From: EX4484-2 sp964592095
GTDB lineage: Archaea; Altiarchaeota; Altiarchaeia; IMC4; QMZM01
Assembly: GCA_964592095.1 (NCBI GenBank)
Contig: CAZQER010000012.1
Location: 1 to 28,259, forward strand
DNA: 28,259 nucleotides
Reading direction: 5' to 3'
Shown here piece after piece: positions 8,047 to 15,335 of this stretch (the stretch's first letter is position 1; every line of letters starts with the position of its first letter). Position numbers and translations under genes: made by a program. The notes beneath the pieces were generated by a model. That model saw nothing but the letters and a program-made list of their open reading frames with translations. It did no database searches and was not told the DNA's origin.

Positions 8047-9129
8047 ATGAAAATAAAAGAATTTCCTTTATTGATGTTCTGTATTTATCTTGTTATCATA
8101 AATTCATCTGCAGATGTCAGGCTTCCAACAAAGATATATTCTATAAACGGTAGCATAACATCAATCTCTGGCTCAGATGACTATATAGTTATTGGTTCAG
8201 ATAATAGTTTTGTATATCTATTTGATAAAGAAGGTAATCTTCTTTGGAGATATATGCTTTCTGATAGAATAACATCAGTGGATATTTATAACAATGTGAT
8301 TGCAGTAACCACAATTGACAGGGTTCTGTATTTATTCAATGTAAGTGGAGATATGGAGTGGTATTCGGAGATTGAGAGTTATCCTGAATATAAGAAGGGA
8401 CTTTATATTTTTAGAGATATGATTGTTATTGGAACGAGATCGGGCTATGTACATTTTTTTCAGAAAACCCATGAAAAATGGAACTATAAAACAGATGTGT
8501 ATGTTTTACAGGTTAGTATAAACAAAAATGGTAAGACGATAACTGCTGTATCTGACAAAAAGGTATATGTATTTGACATTTATGGTAGATTGCTCTTAAA
8601 TAAGAGTTTCCCATCATATATTAGATCTGCTGCAATCTCTGATGATTATATAGCAGTTGGACTAGGTAATAATGAACTATATTTAATTGATAACGATGGG
8701 GATCTTCTCTGGAGGAATAGTCTTCCAGACCAGATTGGTGTTATAGGTGTATCTGATTATATAGCATGTGGATTAAGGGATGGTTATGTACATATATTTG
8801 ACATCAATGGGAGATACATAAATAAATTCAAATTAAATGGTCCAGTAATCAGTCTATCAACCCTAACTAATAGATTGATTGTAGGAACATTAAATGATAG
8901 ACTATACCTCATAAATCCATACAAGGGCATCAAATGGGATTATAAAACAAGGGGTCATATATTGTCCTCTTATATATCAAGGAGCTATATTGTAGGGGGT
9001 TCTGTTTTGGGCGATATTTACTATCTTAGGATGTTTGAGGGTACAGAAAAGTCTAAAATTGTTACTGCCTTTGTTATAGTTAGTATATCTATAGCAACGA
9101 TGGCCCTAATACTTTCATTGAGATATTAG
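8047..9129 (+). CDS. Exported PQQ/WD-like beta-propeller protein with C-terminal TM anchor
   Basis: The 360-residue protein has a signal peptide (hydrophobic 6-20, then SSADV), about seven repeats of 38-42 residues, and a C-terminal helix (about 337-357) followed by RY. Each repeat carries a pattern of the type DYIVIGSDNSFVYLFDKEGN, then LLWRY; others are DYIAVGLGNNELYLID and DYIACGLRDGYVHIFD. The pattern fits a seven-bladed PQQ-like propeller facing outward. Comparable archaeal propellers act in binding or envelope-protein assembly; here no cofactor residues are evident. A short AT-rich gap separates it from the OB-protein gene. Confidence 0.82.
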   Translation: MKIKEFPLLMFCIYLVIINSSADVRLPTKIYSINGSITSISGSDDYIVIGSDNSFVYLFDKEGNLLWRYMLSDRITSVDIYNNVIAVTTIDRVLYLFNVSGDMEWYSEIESYPEYKKGLYIFRDMIVIGTRSGYVHFFQKTHEKWNYKTDVYVLQVSINKNGKTITAVSDKKVYVFDIYGRLLLNKSFPSYIRSAAISDDYIAVGLGNNELYLIDNDGDLLWRNSLPDQIGVIGVSDYIACGLRDGYVHIFDINGRYINKFKLNGPVISLSTLTNRLIVGTLNDRLYLINPYKGIKWDYKTRGHILSSYISRSYIVGGSVLGDIYYLRMFEGTEKSKIVTAFVIVSISIATMALILSLRY

Positions 9130-9163
9130 TTATTTATTTCTATCTAACAATTATATAATTGGA

Positions 9164-9541
9164 ATGGAGGTTTCTGGGTTAGAAGCAAATAAACCAATAC
9201 CCCTATTGGGTTTGGAGATAATATCCAAACAGGATATAAAGGAATGGAATGGGAACAGGGTATGTTCATGTATTGCTACGGATGCGTCTGGAGAGTGTAT
9301 CTTATCACTATGGAATGATGAAATTGATAGGTTTGAGGAGGGGGATTTTATTGTTATAAGAAATGGTTGGTGTAAGGAATATAATGGGATTATGCAGGTA
9401 AGTTCTGGTAAATTTGGAAGAATAGAACTGATAAAGAGACCTAAAAAAATAAAAGATGATGGTAGATCATATAAATCAATAGAGTATATGCGGTTAAACT
9501 GGTATCTAAGACCAACAATAAGTAAGATAAGATTTAGGTGA
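9164..9541 (+). CDS. Small single-OB-fold RPA-like nucleic-acid-binding protein
   Basis: The 125 residues contain one OB fold. The central part (CIATDASGECILSLWNDE, then FEEGDFIVIRNGWCKEYNG, then QVSSGKFGRIELI) matches each OB unit of the RPA at 4332-5957 strand for strand: GEIRxVLWD, IGD/EGD, NAYxxxGxNG, EIHxG. The C-terminal 30 residues are basic (KRPKKIKDDGRSYK), possibly aiding nucleic-acid contact. Likely a stand-alone ssDNA- or RNA-binding protein, like archaeal single-domain SSBs. Its stop overlaps a GTG that could begin the next gene, suggesting translational coupling. Confidence 0.8.
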   Translation: MEVSGLEANKPIPLLGLEIISKQDIKEWNGNRVCSCIATDASGECILSLWNDEIDRFEEGDFIVIRNGWCKEYNGIMQVSSGKFGRIELIKRPKKIKDDGRSYKSIEYMRLNWYLRPTISKIRFR

Positions 9542-9546
9542 TTGTA

Positions 9547-10014
9547 ATGGAAATCCACAGGATGTATTTTATAATTTTAATTTTTATTATAGTAGGTGGA
9601 TGTGTTCTTGAAGAGCCAGAAAAACCATCACCAACATATAAAAGGATGGGTATAACAACAACCACTTCAATCACTCCAACAACCACAGTTGCTACGGAAA
9701 CATCAGAAACATCAATAACTACAACAATTGGAAGTGTAACTACAACAACAATCCACGGCAATATTGTTCATATTATAGCAGAAAATAACAAATTAACTCC
9801 AAACAAGATAACCCTGAATTTTAATGATAGGATAACATTCATTCTTGAGAATAGAGATTCGAGGGCTCATATTCTAATGAATGAGGATTTGAAAGTGAAT
9901 TGGTATATGCCCCCAAAAACCAATAGAAGCAAGGAATTCAAACCAAATAAAAAGGGTAATTTCTATCTCAATGGGAATGTTGAGGGAATGAGGATGGAAA
10001 TTCTTATAATTTGA
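9547..10014 (+). CDS. Cupredoxin-like lipoprotein with degenerate copper site
   Basis: The 155-residue protein (ATG 9547) has a short signal peptide ending in a lipobox, IVGGC, with the cysteine followed by VLEEPEKPSP. A Thr-rich linker with ITTTTSITPTTT comes next. The last 80 residues form a cupredoxin-like domain: NKLTPNKITLNFNDRITFIL, then NRDSRAHIL, then KEFKPNKKGNFYL. Copper cupredoxins have His in the NxDxxxH loop and a Cys-His-Met cluster after the KxGxF strand. Here the second cluster reads FYLNGNVEGMRM, with no Cys or His, so type 1 copper binding looks lost. GTG 9538 is an alternative start overlapping the upstream stop. The phosphatase gene begins 4 bases after the stop. Confidence 0.75.
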   Translation: MEIHRMYFIILIFIIVGGCVLEEPEKPSPTYKRMGITTTTSITPTTTVATETSETSITTTIGSVTTTTIHGNIVHIIAENNKLTPNKITLNFNDRITFILENRDSRAHILMNEDLKVNWYMPPKTNRSKEFKPNKKGNFYLNGNVEGMRMEILII

Positions 10015-10018
10015 TGAA

Positions 10019-10789
10019 ATGAAATCGGTGATTGAATTAAAAGAAGGGAAACTAATTGTGGTTACGGATATTCATGGAAATCTAAATGATTTTCAGAGAT
10101 ACATTGAAATATGGAGAAAATATGAAAACAAAAATACAGTATCTATTGTATTTACCGGGGATTTGATTCATGCAATGACGGAGATGGAGAATGATAAAAG
10201 CATAGAGATTCTTGAATTATCTATGAGTCTGATTAAGAATGATGGATTTATAATCTTGCTTGGAAATCATGAATGGAGTCATATAGCAGATATTTCCGTC
10301 TATAAGGGGTTTAGAAATCAGAGCAAGGAATTCATAGAAAATCTGAAAATGAAATTTCAAGAAAAATGGAGTGATAAATTTGATGGATATATAAAATTTT
10401 TTCATGATTTACCAATTGCATTAAAAACGGGAAATGGTGTATTTATTAGTCATGCTGGACCACCTATTGGGATTAATTCATTAAAGGATATTGAAAACTC
10501 AATTGATAAAGGGTATTCAGAATTCAACAGTGTATTGTATGGTCTGCTCTGGAACAGACCTTACAGGGATTATAGTGAATATGATGTGGAGATATTTCTT
10601 GATAAAATAAAATGCAACGCGATGATTGTTGGACATACGCCTGTTGACGGAATAGAGATTTTCGGTGATAAACAACTGATACTTAGTTCGTCATTCAGTA
10701 TTGGAAAAAAGGCGTATATCATTCTTGATTTAGAGAAGAAGATTGGGAATGCAAATGATTTATTGAAATTTGTGAGGTATTTGAATTGA
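10019..10789 (+). CDS. Calcineurin-like metallophosphoesterase (PPP-type fold)
   Basis: The 256-residue protein has all five metallophosphoesterase motifs in order: DIHGN (17-21), GDLIHA (47-52), GNHEWSH (82-88), FISHAGPP (about 142-149) and VGHTPVDG (about 207-214). The D-x-H, G-D, G-N-H-E set is that of PPP serine/threonine and diadenosine-tetraphosphate phosphatases, but the DRG usually following GDxV is replaced by HAM, so the substrate is uncertain. It has no signal peptide and is presumably cytosolic. It lies 4 bases after the lipoprotein gene and is likely co-transcribed with it. Confidence 0.87.
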   Translation: MKSVIELKEGKLIVVTDIHGNLNDFQRYIEIWRKYENKNTVSIVFTGDLIHAMTEMENDKSIEILELSMSLIKNDGFIILLGNHEWSHIADISVYKGFRNQSKEFIENLKMKFQEKWSDKFDGYIKFFHDLPIALKTGNGVFISHAGPPIGINSLKDIENSIDKGYSEFNSVLYGLLWNRPYRDYSEYDVEIFLDKIKCNAMIVGHTPVDGIEIFGDKQLILSSSFSIGKKAYIILDLEKKIGNANDLLKFVRYLN

Positions 10790-10842
10790 TATAATGGATA
10801 TATTTAATTATAAAGAATATGATATTCTAATTGATAAATAAG

Positions 10843-11931
10843 ATGAATATTGGTATATTCACTGATACATACTTTCCACAGGTAAATGGTGTTGTATACA
10901 CAATATTTGAGTGGAAGAAGAGGCTTCAGAAATTTCATGACATCTATATATATTACCCAGATTCAGAATATGAGCCAAAAAAGAATGAATTTCCATTTCG
11001 TTCATATGAATTTAAATTCTATAAAGGATATAATATAGCATTCCCTACAGATATATCAGAAAAGGCAAAAAATCTTGATATGGTCCATATACACGGTCTG
11101 TTTACCATGGCTATGGCAGGTCTTTATGTCTCAAGAAAATTCAGATTACCAAAAATTCTTACATATCATACACCTGCTGATGATTATATAAATTATATCA
11201 CGAGGAAAGAACCATTTAGGACAACCCTAATGAAACTCTATAACTTCTGGGAAAAAAGATTGTTGAATTCATGTGATATAATAACCGCTCCATCAAAAAC
11301 AATAAAAAACCGTCTAATAGAAAAGGGAGTTGATAAAGATATTATAATTCTCTCAAACGGTGTTGACTTGGATTTTTTTCACTATACAAATCCAGAAAGA
11401 TTTAAGGAGAAATACGGAATAAATGCAGAGAGAGTAATAGGATTCTGTGGTCGTTTTGGTTATGAGAAGCATCTTGAGGATATCATAGGAATTGCAGATG
11501 ATTTTGATGGAGATATAATAATGGCTGGTAAGGGTCCTGCACAGGATTATTATATGAATATGGCAAGGGAGAAGAAAAATGTAAGATTTCTGGGTTTTCT
11601 TTCAAGAGAGGAATTGAGGGAGTTCTATTCATCAATAGACCTTTTTATATTTCCATCTACGGCAGAGACGCAGGGTTTGGTGGCATTGGAATCCATGGCC
11701 TGTGGTGTTCCAGTTATAGGTTCAAATGCATTAGCATTAAAGGATACAATAGAGGATGGAAAAACTGGTTATTTATATGAACAAGGCAATATCAGAGAAT
11801 TGAAAAAAATGATAGATAAGGCATATAAAAATAGAGAAGTTCTTTCAAGGAATTGTCTAAAGAGTGTCAAGAGACACTCAATGGATAATACCATAAAAAG
11901 ACTTCTTGAAATTTATGAGAGTCTGGTATAA
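10843..11931 (+). CDS. GT4-family glycosyltransferase
   Basis: The protein is 362 residues from ATG 10843. It begins MNIGIFTDTYFPQVNGV, the canonical N-terminus of GT4 lipid-glycosyl and mannosyl transferases, which is why this ATG is preferred over an in-frame TTG at 10831. It has HIHGLFTMAMAG, TYHTP, SNGVDLDFF, GFCGRFGYEKH in the donor domain, and the EX7E motif in ETQGLVALESMACGVPVIGS. It probably transfers a hexose from a nucleotide sugar to a lipid or glycan at the inner membrane face. An AT-rich 53-base gap precedes it (TATA-like TATTTAATTATA at 10801). It is followed closely by the KaiC-like gene pair. Confidence 0.9.
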   Translation: MNIGIFTDTYFPQVNGVVYTIFEWKKRLQKFHDIYIYYPDSEYEPKKNEFPFRSYEFKFYKGYNIAFPTDISEKAKNLDMVHIHGLFTMAMAGLYVSRKFRLPKILTYHTPADDYINYITRKEPFRTTLMKLYNFWEKRLLNSCDIITAPSKTIKNRLIEKGVDKDIIILSNGVDLDFFHYTNPERFKEKYGINAERVIGFCGRFGYEKHLEDIIGIADDFDGDIIMAGKGPAQDYYMNMAREKKNVRFLGFLSREELREFYSSIDLFIFPSTAETQGLVALESMACGVPVIGSNALALKDTIEDGKTGYLYEQGNIRELKKMIDKAYKNREVLSRNCLKSVKRHSMDNTIKRLLEIYESLV

Positions 11932-11949
11932 TAGATATTAGATATAAAA

Positions 11950-12522
11950 ATGTTTAATCCAAAGAAACTTATCAAGGAACTTGATGAATTGCCTAAAAAA
12001 TATATTGTAATGATTACAGTAAATGCTACAGATTATCTTACAATAAATCTGGAGATTTTAAGGTATCTGTGCAATAAAAGGAGATTGCATGGAATTTATG
12101 TGAGTGTAAACAGACCCTATAGATCCATGATTAATATCATGGAAAATAATGGAATATACACAGATAATATATTCTTTGTGGATTGTATCTCTACAATTGT
12201 GGGGGATACACCATTTAGGACAGAAAGGTGTCTATTTACGTCTCCTGAGGATTTAACTGATTTGGCGGTATTAATTGACCAATGGGTAAGAAATCTGCCA
12301 CGGGAAGATAAATTTCTATTTCTTGATTCCTTGTCTACACTTCTTATATACAATTCCATAGGCACCGTGGCTCAGTTTTCTCACTTTCTTACTGGTAAAA
12401 TGAGGATGTGGGGTCTAAATGGGGTATTTGTATCCTTAGAAAAGGAGAGCAATCCAGAGATATTGGATAAGATATCTCAATTCTGTGATAAAATAATAAA
12501 CATTTCAGAATGGAAAATATAA
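11950..12522 (+). CDS. KaiC/DUF835-like protein without Walker A, copy 1
   Basis: The 190-residue protein resembles the core of KaiC/GvpD/DUF835-type RecA-fold proteins. The N-terminal LPKKYIVMITVNATDYL occupies the place of the P-loop strand but has no GxxGxGKT. A Walker-B-like KFLFLDSLSTLLIYN follows at about residues 118-132, then FSHFLTGKMRMWGLNGVFVS and FCDKIINI. It therefore probably does not hydrolyse ATP and may act as a sensor or scaffold (inference). A paralogue at 14412-14972 aligns almost without gaps. The last 13 bases overlap the start of the membrane-protein gene at 12510, so the two are translationally coupled. Confidence 0.8.
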   Translation: MFNPKKLIKELDELPKKYIVMITVNATDYLTINLEILRYLCNKRRLHGIYVSVNRPYRSMINIMENNGIYTDNIFFVDCISTIVGDTPFRTERCLFTSPEDLTDLAVLIDQWVRNLPREDKFLFLDSLSTLLIYNSIGTVAQFSHFLTGKMRMWGLNGVFVSLEKESNPEILDKISQFCDKIINISEWKI

Positions 12523-12872
12523 GTTCATATACAGTTGTTTCATACATCATGCTATATCTTATTGTAGGTATGTGTTTTATTTCATATATCTGGATGAGAG
12601 AGAGTATGGAAAGACTTAGTAAGGGATATATATACAATCTTTTTAAATATATACTTTGGATTGTAAGATGGGGATTTCTCTGTGCAACATTGCTGTTTAT
12701 TATAAAATTAAAAATAATAAAAATAGATTGTTCGTACTTGATAGAATCCTTTGCTATATTCATATCCTTTCTATTTATGATCGTATCCTACATATCTATA
12801 AAAATGAGGGAAATCGGTAGGGTTTTTGGCTTTAAAGAGTTAAAGAAAGATCATTCGGATCATCAACAATAA
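12510..12872 (+). CDS. Small three-helix membrane protein, copy 1 (partner of KaiC-like protein)
   Basis: The 120-residue protein has three hydrophobic helices at about 7-27, 45-66 and 76-98. Between helices 1 and 2 is a strictly conserved block, IVGMCFISYIWMRES, then ERLSKG; it ends with MREIGRVFGFK. The copy-2 homologue at 14974-15330 shares this pattern but stops two residues after GFK; this copy continues a further 12 polar residues into the convergent HAD gene, giving a 41-base overlap. The family is not recognised. Pairing with a P-loop-less RecA-fold protein in both copies suggests the two proteins form a membrane-bound unit. Confidence 0.82.
   Translation: MENISSYTVVSYIMLYLIVGMCFISYIWMRESMERLSKGYIYNLFKYILWIVRWGFLCATLLFIIKLKIIKIDCSYLIESFAIFISFLFMIVSYISIKMREIGRVFGFKELKKDHSDHQQ
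12562..12607 (+). repeat. 46-base block identical to 15029-15074 (copy 1)
   Basis: A run of 46 bases beginning TTGTAGGTATGTGTTTTA is identical, base for base, with 15029-15074 (offset 2467). Flanking sequence is clearly diverged. It encodes the VGMCFISYIWMRES motif of the small membrane protein. Confidence 0.9.
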
Positions 12873-13758
12873 TATCTGCTCCAAGTCTTTTAAATTTTTC
12901 CTTGAGCTTCACCTTTTCTTCAGTACTTATGATAGATGCTGTAACACCTATTGACATAAATCCAGCCCTCTTTGCAGCAATTATATCATCTGGAACATCG
13001 CCTATATATGCTATATTTTTATTATCAATAAACCCCCTTCTATCTTCAATCCTTCTTTTACACTCTATGAGTTGTGAGGGGTCAGGTTTACTATATGGAA
13101 TGTCATCACTTCCAACAATGAAATCATCTGAGAAGAACTTATCAAACCCGTGTATTTTTAGCGTAACATCTATCTCAAACCGCTCCCTTCCAGATACAAT
13201 ACCCATAATGTATCTTTCAGATAATTTGCATAATACTTCTTCATCTATCAATGGCTTCTCATTCCTTATAAACCCCTTTATTTTTATAAACTCGGCAGGT
13301 TTACCATACTTCTGATAATATAATTCCTCGCCTAAATACATTTCCTGAAATATCTGTTTTATCAAATCCTTAAACCAGAATCTCTTTGCCTTGATTACAT
13401 TTTTACCATAGATGTCCACTAATGTTTCCTCAAGTTTTTCAAGACCGCCACCTCTTCTCCCAGTTTCATCTAAAATGTGATTTAAATCTATACTTGTATT
13501 TGAAAACATACCAGTGAGAAAACAGAGTATAGCTGCATGTGTGATTTCCCAATCATTATTGAAACCGGTAGCCAATTTGAATTTATGTATATCTTCTATC
13601 CTTAATAATTTCCTTTTTGGTTTTATTCCCATAATGTTGTCAAAATAATATTGAGTTGTCTCTATTATTGCCTTACGATATGATTCCTCCACATATACAA
13701 GAACTCCATCTATATCCCAGATCAATACCTCTATATTACTCAATTTACCTAATACCAT
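12832..13758 (-). CDS. HAD-superfamily IA hydrolase (TIGR01548-like)
   Basis: The 308-residue protein has motif I WDIDGVLVYVEESYRKAI (nucleophile Asp15, acid Asp17), a helical cap with ETGRRGGG, motif II IVSGRERFEID, motif III Lys in YSKPDPSQL, and motif IV IGDVPDDIIAAKRAG. The DxDGVLVxVxxSYRxAI signature and phosphoglycolate-phosphatase-like core match the archaeal/cyanobacterial HAD-IA family TIGR01548. It is a phosphatase on a small phosphorylated metabolite; the substrate is unknown. It sits between the two copies of the KaiC-like/membrane pair on the opposite strand and overlaps the copy-1 membrane gene tail to tail by 41 bases. Start ATG at 13758; no clear alternative. Confidence 0.88.
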   Translation of the reverse strand: MVLGKLSNIEVLIWDIDGVLVYVEESYRKAIIETTQYYFDNIMGIKPKRKLLRIEDIHKFKLATGFNNDWEITHAAILCFLTGMFSNTSIDLNHILDETGRRGGGLEKLEETLVDIYGKNVIKAKRFWFKDLIKQIFQEMYLGEELYYQKYGKPAEFIKIKGFIRNEKPLIDEEVLCKLSERYIMGIVSGRERFEIDVTLKIHGFDKFFSDDFIVGSDDIPYSKPDPSQLIECKRRIEDRRGFIDNKNIAYIGDVPDDIIAAKRAGFMSIGVTASIISTEEKVKLKEKFKRLGADIIVDDPNDLSLTL

Positions 13759-13798
13759 TTAATCAATTTTTTATTTAAAATTTATTATATCTTAAACA

Positions 13799-14159
13799 AT
13801 GGAGGAGTTTCTAAAAAATAGAGCATTAGAATTTTTAAGAAATACTAAAATCTTATCAATATTTTCAATTGAGCAGTTTTACATCTGTATATTTGGAATA
13901 TGCGAAAAAAATTAAAAAATTTCTGAGAGATTATTAGGTAAAGTGGAGGTTAGAATTTTGGTAGTGCTGTAAAAAGGAAAATTCATCCTTTAAGTGATAT
14001 TGATGTAATGATAATTACGGATAGAATAGATAAGAGGTATGAGCTATTAATGCTATAAAAAAGAAATTGGATTGTTTACGCCTTTTGAGATTCATATCAT
14101 AACTAAAAAAAGAACTTGAATGGTATAAAAGATTTGTAAAGGAATGGATTGATGTTTAG
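13799..14159 (+). pseudogene. Decayed HEPN / MNT-type nucleotidyltransferase remnant
   Basis: The ATG at 13799 opens a frame reading EEFLKNRALEFLRNTK, then IFSIEQF, like the start of archaeal HEPN proteins, before stops intervene. After an apparent deletion a different frame gives LEYAKKIKKFLRDY. A third gives GKVEVRI, and a fourth GSAVKRKIHPLSDIDVMII (from 13960), the GSx10DxD signature of MNT/Pol-beta nucleotidyltransferases. Further on come FTPFEIHIITKK and ELEWYKRFVKEWIDV, ending at TAG 14157-14159. At least four frame breaks and a HEPN internal deletion are needed to join them. HEPN-MNT pairs are widespread archaeal toxin-antitoxin systems; this copy cannot make either protein intact. 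Confidence 0.8.
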
Positions 14160-14411
14160 AATGCTAAATATATAAGATCAAACAAAACCTAAAATATTTC
14201 ATCATTCATTTAAAAATTTAAGGCAGGAGATTACACTACTTTATTGCTATAGAGTTATTAAGATAGCGTTGCTTTGGTAAACTATGAGATGGGGTTCTCT
14301 TTCCTAAAATTGTGAAAAGTAGAGTTATATTTAGTTTGGAAAATTCTAAATATTTATTGCTGATTGAATTATTCGGTTAAAAAATCTAATCATCTAATCC
14401 GTTGTAGAAAA
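14160..14411. other. Non-coding stretch between pseudogene and copy 2
   Basis: There is no convincing gene on either strand. A 32-codon open stretch from about 14185 (including FHHSFKNLRQEITLLYCYR) resembles nothing I recognise, and may be further eroded coding DNA. It presumably holds the promoter of the gene starting at 14412. Confidence 0.4.
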
Positions 14412-14972
14412 ATGCTTAATATTGCAAAGCTTGAGGATGACCTATCGGATTTACCTATGAAGTATATAGTACTCGTAACAGGTTCAGGAAAGGAATATCA
14501 GGATGCAAAGTTTAAGGTTTTGGAGAATCTCTGCAATACAAAGAAACTCTATGGGATATATGTTAGCCAGAAAATACCGATAAAGAAGTTACTCTATCTC
14601 ATGAGAAAGATGGATATTGATACAGAAAGATTATTTTTTATTGATGTTACTGGTAAGAAAACGGGAAGAGACGGTAAATATTTATACATACATCCCAAAC
14701 AGATTTCTGATTTGGCAATTGCGATAGAGGGTTGGATTAGAACACTACCAAAGGGTGAAAAATTCCTCTTTTTGGATGAGTTTTCAGCATTATTTATATA
14801 CAATTCATTGGGCTCTGTAAAGAAATTTCGTGATTTTTTAATTAAAAGAATGAAGTTGTGGGGTTTGAGAGATATCTTTATATCTGTTGAGAGGGGATAT
14901 AATTTAAAACTTTTTGATAAAATTTATAGTATATGTGACAAGATAATTGAGGCGCAATCAATAGGTAAGTAA
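14412..14972 (+). CDS. KaiC/DUF835-like protein with vestigial P-loop, copy 2
   Basis: The protein is 186 residues from ATG 14412. An in-frame TTG at 14364 would add 16 residues, but the ATG gives MLNIAKLEDDLSDLPMKYIV, which aligns directly with copy 1 (MFNPKKLIKELDELPKKYIV). Shared blocks are LPxKYIV, LCNxxxLxGIYVS, DLAxxIxxWxRxLP, KFLFLDxxSxLxIYNSxG, WGLxxxFxSxE and CDKII. Here the P-loop position reads VTGSGKEYQD: a GSGK core persists but lacks the Ser/Thr after Lys and the upstream Gly. ATP hydrolysis is doubtful. The membrane gene follows after 1 base. Confidence 0.8.
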   Translation: MLNIAKLEDDLSDLPMKYIVLVTGSGKEYQDAKFKVLENLCNTKKLYGIYVSQKIPIKKLLYLMRKMDIDTERLFFIDVTGKKTGRDGKYLYIHPKQISDLAIAIEGWIRTLPKGEKFLFLDEFSALFIYNSLGSVKKFRDFLIKRMKLWGLRDIFISVERGYNLKLFDKIYSICDKIIEAQSIGK

Positions 14973-14973
14973 G

Positions 14974-15330
14974 ATGATATCGTTTGATATATCCTATTTA
15001 GATATAACATACCTACTGCTCTATCTTGTTGTAGGTATGTGTTTTATTTCATATATCTGGATGAGAGAGAGTATAAAAAGGCTCAGTGTTGGTCTAATAG
15101 AAGACCTATTCAAAACATTTCTATGGATAATTCGTTGGAGTTTTCTCTATGCAGTGTGGTTATTTTTATCCGAGGTAAGTATTAAGATGGATATTATAAG
15201 GATACCACTCGATGAATCGGTAAAGACGCTTATAAATTCAATCTTCCTTGCAATTTTACTTATGATTATAACATATACAACAGTAAAGGCGAGGAGTATA
15301 GGTAAAATTTACGGCTTTAAGATGGATTAG
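14974..15330 (+). CDS. Small three-helix membrane protein, copy 2
   Basis: The 118-residue paralogue of the 12510-12872 product has hydrophobic helices at about 9-30, 45-65 and 86-104. It contains VVGMCFISYIWMRES then IKRLSVG after helix 1, and ends ARSIGKIYGFKMD. It starts 1 base after the KaiC-like copy 2 and ends 5 bases before the RNase Z gene, so copy 2 probably shares a transcript with RNase Z. The second half is much more diverged than the first. Confidence 0.82.
   Translation: MISFDISYLDITYLLLYLVVGMCFISYIWMRESIKRLSVGLIEDLFKTFLWIIRWSFLYAVWLFLSEVSIKMDIIRIPLDESVKTLINSIFLAILLMIITYTTVKARSIGKIYGFKMD
15029..15074 (+). repeat. 46-base block identical to 12562-12607 (copy 2)
   Basis: This is the second member of the identical 46-base pair, in the same coding position of the paralogous membrane gene. 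Confidence 0.9.
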
Positions 15331-15335
15331 TTAGA

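Noticed and set aside
9151..9558. Minus-strand frame of 135 codons
   Set aside because: It is opposite the OB-fold gene, which aligns to the RPA OB units; the antisense product has no protein-like features.
13799..14159. Sequencing error rather than pseudogene
   Set aside because: At least four breaks and a domain deletion fall in one 361-base locus while all other genes in the window are intact.
14412..14972. Active P-loop ATPase based on the GSGK in copy 2
   Set aside because: The residue after Lys is Glu rather than Ser/Thr and the upstream Gly pattern is incomplete.
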